Origin: an uncultured Bacilli bacterium
GTDB lineage: Bacteria > Bacillota_I > Bacilli_A > RF39 > UBA660
Direction: 5' to 3'
Assembly (NCBI GenBank): GCA_947625715.1
Contig: CANQPR010000082.1
Coordinates: 1 to 5,381, forward strand
DNA length: 5,381 nucleotides
Position 1 is the stretch's first letter, and each line of letters starts with the position of its first letter. Positions 1-5,302 of the stretch are shown piece after piece. The position numbers and the translations under genes are program-made. Under the pieces are notes generated by a model. The model was not told where the DNA came from and searched no databases. It saw only the letters and a program-made list of their open reading frames with translations.

Positions 1-6
1 GATTTT

Positions 7-17
7 TATGATAAAAT
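7..17 (+). promoter_or_regulatory. Extended -10 element of a probable housekeeping promoter for recD2
   Basis: The bases TATGATAAAAT match the extended -10 pattern TRTGnTAtAaT of low-GC Firmicutes, with the hexamer TAAAAT at 12-17. Transcription would start near 23-25, only about a dozen bases before the recD2 ATG at 36, so the leader would be very short and begin close to the Shine-Dalgarno AGGTGG. The -35 region lies outside the window, so only half the promoter can be judged. In such AT-rich DNA a chance match is possible. Confidence 0.45.
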
Positions 18-35
18 AATTACAGGTGGTTAACA

Positions 36-2234
36 ATGGAATACATCAAAGGAAAAATACGTTCAACAATCTTTTCTTCTGATACAGGTTTTTTTGTAGG
101 AACATTTAAAATCAAAGAAACCAATGATGAAAGTTTAGAAGAAAAAGTAAATAAAACCATTACAATAACAGGAATTATATTAGAACCAAATGAAGAAGAA
201 TCTTATATTTTATATGGGGAATATATTCGAAATGAAAGATATGGTTATCAATACAAATTTTCTTCTTATGAAAAAATAAAACCCGAAGGAAAAGATGCCA
301 TAATTGAATTTTTGTCTTCTAATTTAATCAAAGGTTGTGGACAAAGAAGTGCCAAACAAATAGTAGATACCCTAGGAGAAAAAGCTCTAGATTTAATAAA
401 AGAAGATAAAAACAATTTATTATTAGTACCTAATATGACAGAAGCAAGAGCTATTAAAATTTATGATTCTTTAATTAGGTATTCGCAAATAGATGATATA
501 TTAATTGAATTAAAAAAATTAGGATTTACAATAAATGAAGCAACTTCAATTGTTAAAAAATTTGGACCAAGTACAACTATACATATTAAAGAAAATTTAT
601 ATTGCTTTAAAGATATTGTTCCTTTTGCTAAGTTAGATAGAATATTTAAAAATAATCATGATTTATATGATTTAGTTAGAATTAAAGAATGTACGATTGA
701 AGCTATGGAAACTTTAAGTGAAACTAATGGCGATACATATTATTTAAGAGAAGAAATAGTTGATGTATTAAAACATAATTATCAATTAACTTTAACAATG
801 TTAGAATTAAATCCTTATTTAGAATTATTAGAAAATGAACAAATAATTACAATTTATGATGATAAAATTATACTAAATAAATATCAAGAAATGGAAAAAA
901 CAATTGCTAAACGATTATATGATATTTCTAATTTACCACCAATAAAAATTAAAAATTATAAAGACCGCATTAAAAGGTTGGAAGAAGATTTAGGGGTTTT
1001 TTATAATGCTAATCAAGAAGATGCTATATATAATGCTTTAACAAATCGGGTGACAATTATATCAGGGGGTCCTGGAACAGGTAAAACAACAATTATAAAT
1101 GCTATTACAAGATTATATATTGAAATGCACAAATTAAGTAATATTGATATTGCTAGTAATATAGCTTTAGTAGCCCCAACAGGAAGAGCCAGTAAAAAAT
1201 TAGCTTTATCAACAAGCCTAAAAGCTATGACTATTCATCGTTATTTAAAATGGAATAAAGAAACTGATGAATTTCAAATAAATGAATTCAATAAAAATAT
1301 TCAAAAATTAATTATTGTCGATGAAACAAGCATGATTGATAGTTATTTATTTTCTTCATTATTAAAAGGAATAAATGATGATATACAACTAATTTTAGTA
1401 GGTGATACCTTTCAACTTCCTAGTGTAAAAGCAGGAAATATATTAGCAGATTTAGTAAAAAGTGAAATGTTTTCGTTTTGTCCTTTAAATACCATATATC
1501 GCCAAAGTGAAAATTCATATATTCCTATTCTTGCTCAAGAAATTAAAGAAAAATCTTTAAGTGAAAATGTTTTCTTGAAAAAAGATGATTATAATTTTGT
1601 GGAATGTAGTAATGCTAATTTAAAAGATGCTATAAAACAAATATGTGAAAAATGTCTTGAAAAAAAGATTAACATTGATGATATTCAAATATTAGCGCCT
1701 ATGTATAAGGGGGAAAATGGAATTGATAATTTAAATGAATTAATTCAAGGATTAATGAATAAAAAAAGTACTTTAAAAAAAGAAGTAACTTATTTTGATG
1801 TAACTTTTAGAGAAAATGATAAAGTATTGCAATTAGTAAATAATCCTGATTGTAATGTTTATAATGGGGATATTGGTCATATAATAAATATTAAAGAAGT
1901 TAATACGCCTAAGAAAAATGTCTTAGTAACCATTGATTTTGATGGTAATTTAGTAACTTATAAAAAAGAGGAATTAAATAATATTAAACATGCTTATGCA
2001 ATGACAATTCATAAAAGTCAAGGTAGTGAATTTAAACATGTTATATTACCAATTAGTAAAAATTATCATAAGATGCTTTATAATAAATTAATATATACAG
2101 GGGTATCAAGAGCTAAAAATAGTTTAATAATTGTTGGTGATAAAGTGGCATTCTTACAAGCTGTAAATAATGATTATGCCATGAATCGTAAGACACTACT
2201 ATATGAAAAAATAATGCATATCTTTAATGAATAG
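36..2234 (+). CDS. recD2: RecD2-type ATP-dependent 5'-3' DNA helicase (SF1B)
   Basis: This is a full-length RecD-like helicase of 732 residues. RecD2 proteins unwind DNA 5'-3' using ATP and act in DNA repair and replication-fork maintenance in bacteria, independently of RecBC. The N-terminal OB-like part (about 1-80, opening with YIKGKIRSTIF) and the helix-hairpin-helix region (about 88-200) mark RecD2 rather than the RecD subunit of RecBCD. The motor follows: Q-motif region NQEDA at 326-330, Walker A GGPGTGKTT at 344-352 (Lys350), motif Ia PTGRA at 381-385, Walker B DETS at 429-432, motif III GDTFQLPSV from 456, Arg489 in YRQ, motif V around TIHKSQGSEF at 657-666, and motif VI YTGVSRA at 687-693 (Arg692). 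No key residue is missing. The start is supported by the Shine-Dalgarno AGGTGG at 24-29 and by family alignment of the first residues. No terminator is visible directly after the stop; the hairpin at 2422 would be the first. Family assignment is firm; the cellular role is inferred from the family. Confidence 0.96.
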   Translation: MEYIKGKIRSTIFSSDTGFFVGTFKIKETNDESLEEKVNKTITITGIILEPNEEESYILYGEYIRNERYGYQYKFSSYEKIKPEGKDAIIEFLSSNLIKGCGQRSAKQIVDTLGEKALDLIKEDKNNLLLVPNMTEARAIKIYDSLIRYSQIDDILIELKKLGFTINEATSIVKKFGPSTTIHIKENLYCFKDIVPFAKLDRIFKNNHDLYDLVRIKECTIEAMETLSETNGDTYYLREEIVDVLKHNYQLTLTMLELNPYLELLENEQIITIYDDKIILNKYQEMEKTIAKRLYDISNLPPIKIKNYKDRIKRLEEDLGVFYNANQEDAIYNALTNRVTIISGGPGTGKTTIINAITRLYIEMHKLSNIDIASNIALVAPTGRASKKLALSTSLKAMTIHRYLKWNKETDEFQINEFNKNIQKLIIVDETSMIDSYLFSSLLKGINDDIQLILVGDTFQLPSVKAGNILADLVKSEMFSFCPLNTIYRQSENSYIPILAQEIKEKSLSENVFLKKDDYNFVECSNANLKDAIKQICEKCLEKKINIDDIQILAPMYKGENGIDNLNELIQGLMNKKSTLKKEVTYFDVTFRENDKVLQLVNNPDCNVYNGDIGHIINIKEVNTPKKNVLVTIDFDGNLVTYKKEELNNIKHAYAMTIHKSQGSEFKHVILPISKNYHKMLYNKLIYTGVSRAKNSLIIVGDKVAFLQAVNNDYAMNRKTLLYEKIMHIFNE

Positions 2235-2244
2235 GCGCATACTA
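2216..2244 (+). promoter_or_regulatory. Predicted sigma-G (forespore) promoter of the 57-aa ORF
   Basis: GCATA at 2216-2220 fits the sigma-G -35 consensus GHATR exactly. After 17 bases, CATACTA at 2238-2244 fits the -10 consensus CATWHTA exactly. The -35 lies within the last codons of recD2 and the -10 just after its TAG stop. Sixteen bases separate the -10 from the ATG at 2261. The same arrangement, base for base in its spacing, precedes spoVAC, which supports a real forespore promoter. Sigma-F recognises a related -35 but prefers a different, G-rich -10, so sigma-G is the better guess. The predicted transcript start (about 2250-2252) falls on the Shine-Dalgarno, leaving almost no leader. 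Confidence 0.65.
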
Positions 2245-2260
2245 ATGTAGAGGTGAGAAA

Positions 2261-2434
2261 ATGAAAAAGACACTTATCTCTATGAGCATAGGTATGGCAG
2301 GAGGAATGGCACTTGCAACATATATGTTAGCTGACCCTAAAATAAAAAGGAAAGCCGAAAATATGATGGAATGTGCTATGGATGATATTAAAGAATCTGC
2401 TGACTGTGTCAAAAATTCATTAAAACAGAAGTAA
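2261..2434 (+). CDS. Small single-pass membrane protein, 57 aa, predicted forespore-expressed (function unknown)
   Basis: This short ORF begins with ATG after a strong Shine-Dalgarno (GAGGTGA at 2250-2256) and ends at a TAA inside a terminator hairpin. I do not recognise a specific family. The first three residues are MKK. Residues 4-24 form one small-residue-rich hydrophobic segment containing GMAGG, likely a membrane anchor. Residues 25-57 are charged and probably helical (KIKRK followed by acidic and basic residues), with Cys38 and Cys49. The layout resembles short YtxH-like membrane proteins of Firmicutes, but that is a resemblance of architecture, not a demonstrated homology. It sits 26 bases after recD2 and 65 bases before spoVAC and has its own sigma-G-like promoter, so a role in the developing spore or its inner membrane is the best inference. 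A good ribosome site, a dedicated promoter and a dedicated terminator all argue that it is a real gene. Confidence 0.75.
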   Translation: MKKTLISMSIGMAGGMALATYMLADPKIKRKAENMMECAMDDIKESADCVKNSLKQK

Positions 2435-2451
2435 AAATCTTCTGTTTTTTT
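2422..2451 (+). terminator. Strong intrinsic terminator after the 57-aa ORF
   Basis: AAAACAGAAG at 2422-2431 and CTTCTGTTTT at 2439-2448 form a perfect 10-bp stem around a 7-base loop, followed by a run of seven T from 2445 to 2451. The left arm is the last coding sequence of the 57-aa ORF, and its TAA stop (2432-2434) lies in the loop. The hairpin separates that gene from the spoVA operon, whose predicted promoter begins four bases after the T-run. The base pairing is seen directly; the terminator function is inferred from the classic stem plus U-tract form. Confidence 0.88.
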
Positions 2452-2454
2452 GGT

Positions 2455-2483
2455 GTATATTTTTAAAAACTTTTTTCATAATA
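2455..2483 (+). promoter_or_regulatory. Predicted sigma-G (forespore) promoter of the spoVA operon
   Basis: GTATA at 2455-2459 matches GHATR, and after a 17-base spacer CATAATA at 2477-2483 matches CATWHTA. In Bacillus subtilis the spoVA operon is transcribed by sigma-G in the forespore, so both position and biology fit. Sixteen bases lie between the -10 and the spoVAC ATG at 2500, the same as at the preceding gene. The predicted transcript start (about 2489-2491) coincides with the GGAGG Shine-Dalgarno at 2489-2493, giving an unusually short leader. That is the main reason for caution. Confidence 0.72.
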
Positions 2484-2499
2484 AAAATGGAGGAAAAAT

Positions 2500-2937
2500 A
2501 TGGATAAATATGAATATCAAAAAATCGTTAAGGAAAATAAACCCAAAGAACCCAAATTAAAAAATGCTATAGTATCTTTTTTAGTGGGTGGATCCGTTTG
2601 TTTTATAGGCCAAGTTATTGCAAGTATCCTACAAGTTACATTTGGTATGGAAGTTAGTGAATCATATATTTGGCTTTGTATAATTACGATTTTTATTGCA
2701 TCTTTATTAACCGCTTTAGGTTTCTTTGATAACTTTGTTAAAAAATGCCAGTGTGGTTTAATAATACCAACAACTGGTTTTGCCCATTCCATGACTTCAT
2801 CTAGCCTTGATGTTCGCTTAGATGGAATGATTAGTGGCCTTGGTATGAGTTTTTTTAAATTAGCTGGAAGTGTTATTTTATATGGAATAATTAGTGCTTT
2901 TTTCTTTAGTATTTTAGGAGTGATTATATATGGCTAG
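2500..2937 (+). CDS. spoVAC: Stage V sporulation protein AC, DPA-channel membrane subunit
   Basis: This 145-residue integral membrane protein is close in length to Bacillus SpoVAC (about 150 residues). SpoVAC belongs to the SpoVA complex of the spore inner membrane, which imports DPA during sporulation and releases it at germination; the B. subtilis protein has been described as a mechanosensitive channel. Recognisable features are the soluble N-terminal KPKEPK segment, FLVGGSVCFIGQ at 27-38 in the first membrane helix, a second hydrophobic segment at about 56-79, the conserved loop IIPTTGFAHSMTS at 88-100, and a C-terminal hydrophobic stretch starting LAGSVILYG at 121-129. The segment before the loop reads CQCG at 83-86, where SpoVAC/SpoVAE proteins usually have a Gly-Ala-Gly type sequence. 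Translation starts after GGAGG with a 6-base spacer. The gene is first in the operon and overlaps spoVAD by 8 bases, suggesting coupled translation. Confidence 0.94.
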   Translation: MDKYEYQKIVKENKPKEPKLKNAIVSFLVGGSVCFIGQVIASILQVTFGMEVSESYIWLCIITIFIASLLTALGFFDNFVKKCQCGLIIPTTGFAHSMTSSSLDVRLDGMISGLGMSFFKLAGSVILYGIISAFFFSILGVIIYG

Positions 2938-3904
2938 TAAAAAAATAAATGGCGTATATATAAAAGATAATTTTATCCTTGTCGGGCCCAAAGAAAGAGC
3001 AATTAAAAATTTTGATTTAATTATGAGTGATTATTACTATGGAGAAAAGACTTTTGAACAAGCAGAAATAAAAATGCAACAAGTCGTAATAAATAGTTTA
3101 CTTAATAAAAATAGATTATTACATAATGATATAAATTTTATAATTGGTGGTGATTTATCTAATCAAGTTAGTGTTTCTAGTTATGCAGCAAGTAAATATA
3201 ATATTCCTTTTTTAGGTGTTTACAGTGCCTGTGCATCTTTTTGTGAAAGTTTAATATTTGCTTGTGAATTATTAGAAAACAAGAAAAAAGAAAGGGGAAT
3301 AGTTGTTAGTTCATCTCATAACTTACATGCGGAAAAACAATTTCGTTTTCCAATAGAGTATGGAGCGCCTAAAGCAAAGACATCAACATTTACGACAACC
3401 GCATCCGTTGCAACTTTATTAACAAATGAAATAACCCCAATTAAGATTGAAAGCTATACAATAGGAAAAGTTATTGATATGGGTATTAGTGATGTATCTA
3501 ATATGGGTGCAATTATGGCTCCCGCTGGGGCCGATACAATTATGAGGCATTTAAATGATTTAAATAGACAACCTGATTATTACGATGTTATTTTAACAGG
3601 TGATTTAGGAATAGTTGGTTCAAAATTATTAAAAATTTATTTAGAAAAAACAGCTAATATAAAACTTAAAAATCAAATTGATTGTGGTATTGATATATAT
3701 AAAGATGATAATGAAAATGTTAATTCTGGAGCTAGTGGACCAGTAGTTTTACCCTTATATTTATTTAGTAAAATTTTAAAACAAAAAAAATATAAAAAAA
3801 TCTTAATTGTTGGAACCGGTTCTTTGCATTCGCCTTTATTTGTTAATCAAAAATTATCTATTCCAGCTATTAGTCATGCTGTTAGTTTGGAGGTTATATC
3901 GTGA
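2930..3904 (+). CDS. spoVAD: Stage V sporulation protein AD, thiolase-fold DPA-binding protein
   Basis: This 324-residue soluble protein has the thiolase/KAS III-like fold typical of SpoVAD (about 338 residues in B. subtilis). SpoVAD binds DPA and works with the membrane subunits SpoVAC and SpoVAE; it is not known to catalyse a thiolase reaction. Diagnostic stretches are VGPKE at 18-22, IGGDLSNQ at 72-79, FLGVYSACASFCES at 94-107 with Cys101 at the position of the thiolase nucleophile, SSSHNLHAEKQFRFP at 127-141, TGDLGIVGS at 223-231, SGASGP at 266-271 and VGTGSLHSP at 294-302. The N-terminus is somewhat shorter than in Bacillus. The ATG overlaps the end of spoVAC, with AGGAGT at 2916-2921 as ribosome site. 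The stop is TGA and shares GTGA with the next start, which shows TGA acts as stop here. Identification is firm by motif order and operon position. Confidence 0.96.
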   Translation: MASKKINGVYIKDNFILVGPKERAIKNFDLIMSDYYYGEKTFEQAEIKMQQVVINSLLNKNRLLHNDINFIIGGDLSNQVSVSSYAASKYNIPFLGVYSACASFCESLIFACELLENKKKERGIVVSSSHNLHAEKQFRFPIEYGAPKAKTSTFTTTASVATLLTNEITPIKIESYTIGKVIDMGISDVSNMGAIMAPAGADTIMRHLNDLNRQPDYYDVILTGDLGIVGSKLLKIYLEKTANIKLKNQIDCGIDIYKDDNENVNSGASGPVVLPLYLFSKILKQKKYKKILIVGTGSLHSPLFVNQKLSIPAISHAVSLEVIS

Positions 3905-4251
3905 TTTTTTTAAATTCATTTTTAGTTGGGGGATTGTTTTGTTTGGTAGGCCAAATTATTTTGGATAATACCAAATTGACACCAGGTCATGTTACAAGTT
4001 TATTTACCGTTTTAGGGGTTGTATTATCATTTTTTGGCATCTATCAAAAACTAATTGATTTTTCAGGGGCCGGAGCAACCATGATAATTTCTAATTTTGG
4101 CCATGTTTTATACCAAGGTGCTTACACAGGATATCATGAAATGCAATTATTAGGTTTTGTAAGTGGACTTCTTACAAAAGCTAGTAGTGCTATTGTAAGT
4201 TCTATTATATGTGCCTTTGTTTTAGCTTTAATATTTAAACCTAAAGATTAA
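3901..4251 (+). CDS. spoVAE: Stage V sporulation protein AE (SpoVAEb type), DPA-channel membrane subunit
   Basis: This 116-residue hydrophobic protein has the same length as Bacillus SpoVAEb and is a paralogue of SpoVAC: FLVGGLFCLVGQ at 7-18 mirrors FLVGGSVCFIGQ of SpoVAC. Other family features are LTPGHV at 26-31, FSGAGAT at 54-60, FGH at 66-68 and the terminal IFKPKD at 111-116. It is a membrane component of the SpoVA complex moving DPA across the spore inner membrane. The loop after GAGAT reads MIISNFGH where the family usually has a V-P-I-T-G-F-G type sequence, so the proline and glycine are replaced. The start is GTG, preceded by GGAGG at 3889-3893 with a 7-base spacer, and overlaps the spoVAD stop by 4 bases (GTGA). 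A soluble SpoVAEa-type gene is not present next to it. A probable terminator follows 27 bases after the stop. Confidence 0.93.
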   Translation: MIFLNSFLVGGLFCLVGQIILDNTKLTPGHVTSLFTVLGVVLSFFGIYQKLIDFSGAGATMIISNFGHVLYQGAYTGYHEMQLLGFVSGLLTKASSAIVSSIICAFVLALIFKPKD

Positions 4252-4277
4252 ATAAGTGGTAAATATCAAGCAAATTT

Positions 4278-4308
4278 AAAGCATTATGTACGTTGCATAA
4301 TGTTTTTT
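4278..4308 (+). terminator. Probable intrinsic terminator of the spoVA operon
   Basis: AAAGCATTATG at 4278-4288 pairs with CATAATGTTTT at 4296-4306 (11 pairs including one G-U) around a 7-base loop, and six T follow at 4303-4308. The stem is AT-rich and thus weaker than the hairpin at 2422, but it lies just after spoVAE where a terminator is expected. The right arm and loop also hold the -35 region proposed for the next gene. Confidence 0.75.
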
Positions 4309-4321
4309 GTTATGTTACAAT
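4293..4321 (+). promoter_or_regulatory. Probable housekeeping promoter of the 318-aa membrane protein gene
   Basis: TATGTTACAAT at 4311-4321 is a good extended -10 (TATG-N-TAcAAT, hexamer TACAAT at 4316-4321). A weak -35, TTGCAT at 4293-4298, lies exactly 17 bases upstream. Transcription would begin near 4328, leaving an 18-base leader that contains the ribosome site. An extended -10 can compensate for a poor -35. The element overlaps the 3' half of the spoVAE terminator. Confidence 0.6.
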
Positions 4322-4333
4322 ATTCTTGGTAAA

Positions 4334-4339
4334 AGGGTG
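4334..4339 (+). promoter_or_regulatory. Ribosome binding site that decides the start of the 318-aa gene
   Basis: AGGGTG at 4334-4339, six bases before the ATG at 4346, is the only convincing Shine-Dalgarno here. A TTG at 4307 in the same frame would give 13 extra residues, but it lies in the T-run of the terminator and upstream of the -10, and has no ribosome site. The ATG is therefore preferred. Confidence 0.7.
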
Positions 4340-4345
4340 AAAGGT

Positions 4346-5302
4346 ATGAAAAAGAAAAAAAATAATCCATATGAAAATGTTGTTATTAATAATGTTGAAT
4401 TAATGCCAACAACAATTGGTGAATGTAATAAAAAAGAAGGAAATCCATTTATTGTTTTATTTATTTTTATATTTTTAATAGTTTTAATTTTGATTTTGCC
4501 TAATTTGACAACTTGGATAGATAATTTAAAAGGTAGTAATACATCGGTGACAAATACTCCCATCATAACTAATCCAAATAATGAAACAAAAGAGGAAGAG
4601 AATAAAGAAACTATGGATGTTGAATATTTAGATTTAAGTAATCCAGTCGAAAAAATGATTAATAATTATCGTTTTAATGCCCAAATAGATAATAATCAAT
4701 TAACTTTGATGGTTACTAATGTTAATGGGGCTGTAAATATGTTTGTAAATACACCTTATTATTTAGAATTATATTCAAGTGAACATAAATTATTGCAAAG
4801 AATTAAAATTGCTAAAGAAGAAATTGTAGCTTCAGTAACATATAATTATTCTTTAACTTCTGAGGTAACAACTAATAATAAAGTCCTATTAGTTATTACT
4901 GATAAAAATGAAAGTGATTATCCTGCAGTTAATTTAAAAGTTGATGAAACAACTAATAATCCTTATTTAACGTGTACCAAAGATAATGAAACTTTAATTT
5001 ATTCATTTGATGAAGATTATAATTTAAGTAAAATTAAAGACCGTTTAGTTGTAAGTGGTTATACGCAAGATACATTGACAACTTATGAGTCTTTAGCTAA
5101 TGCTTATTCATCAATTGAAGGTGTGACATCAAATGTCAATGGTGTTAATAATAATTTAGTTTTAGAAACAGAAATTGATTTAAGTAAAGTGGATTTAGAA
5201 AAACATACTAAAGTGTTAAATAATGAAGCTTTTTATAAAACAAAAACCCCAGCAAAAACAATTAATTTTGAACTAGAATCCTCATACTATACTTGTGAAT
5301 AA
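4346..5302 (+). CDS. Single-pass membrane protein with extracytoplasmic C-terminal domains, 318 aa (function unknown)
   Basis: I do not recognise a named family for this gene. The protein has a Lys-rich cytoplasmic N-terminus (MKKKK, about 33 residues), one strong Ile/Leu/Phe membrane helix at about 34-55, and an Asn/Thr/Glu-rich low-complexity linker to about residue 95. The positive-inside rule puts the remaining 260 residues outside. Two parts can be seen. Residues about 100-200 alternate polar and hydrophobic residues in a beta-rich pattern (QLTLMVTNVNGAVNMFV). Residues about 205-318 start at LTCTK and end at YYTCE, with Cys210 and Cys317 near the two ends, which could form a disulfide. 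The second part loosely resembles YehR/DUF1307-like domains of surface lipoproteins (Cys near each end, Lys/Asp-rich strands, central helix), but this is a low-confidence guess. There is no lipobox. It has its own promoter and lies 94 bases after spoVAE, so a sporulation role is not implied. Low-GC codon use matches the neighbours. Confidence 0.8.
   Translation: MKKKKNNPYENVVINNVELMPTTIGECNKKEGNPFIVLFIFIFLIVLILILPNLTTWIDNLKGSNTSVTNTPIITNPNNETKEEENKETMDVEYLDLSNPVEKMINNYRFNAQIDNNQLTLMVTNVNGAVNMFVNTPYYLELYSSEHKLLQRIKIAKEEIVASVTYNYSLTSEVTTNNKVLLVITDKNESDYPAVNLKVDETTNNPYLTCTKDNETLIYSFDEDYNLSKIKDRLVVSGYTQDTLTTYESLANAYSSIEGVTSNVNGVNNNLVLETEIDLSKVDLEKHTKVLNNEAFYKTKTPAKTINFELESSYYTCE

Noticed and set aside
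2517..2792. 91-codon open frame on the minus strand within spoVAC
   Set aside because: It lies wholly antisense to a confidently identified gene, has no convincing ribosome site and no recognisable protein features; it is a shadow frame.
4307..4345. TTG at 4307 as an upstream start adding 13 residues to the 318-aa protein
   Set aside because: It falls in the terminator T-run and before the predicted transcript start, without a Shine-Dalgarno; ATG at 4346 has one at proper spacing.
4315..4566. 83-codon open frame on the minus strand over the start of the 318-aa gene
   Set aside because: It is the antisense of the Lys-rich N-terminus and membrane helix, giving artificial Phe and Ile runs; the + strand gene has promoter and ribosome-site support.
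5204..5289. Two further CATACTA heptamers at 5204-5210 and 5283-5289
   Set aside because: Neither has a GHATR element 17 or 18 bases upstream and no gene start follows closely, so they look like chance matches in coding sequence.
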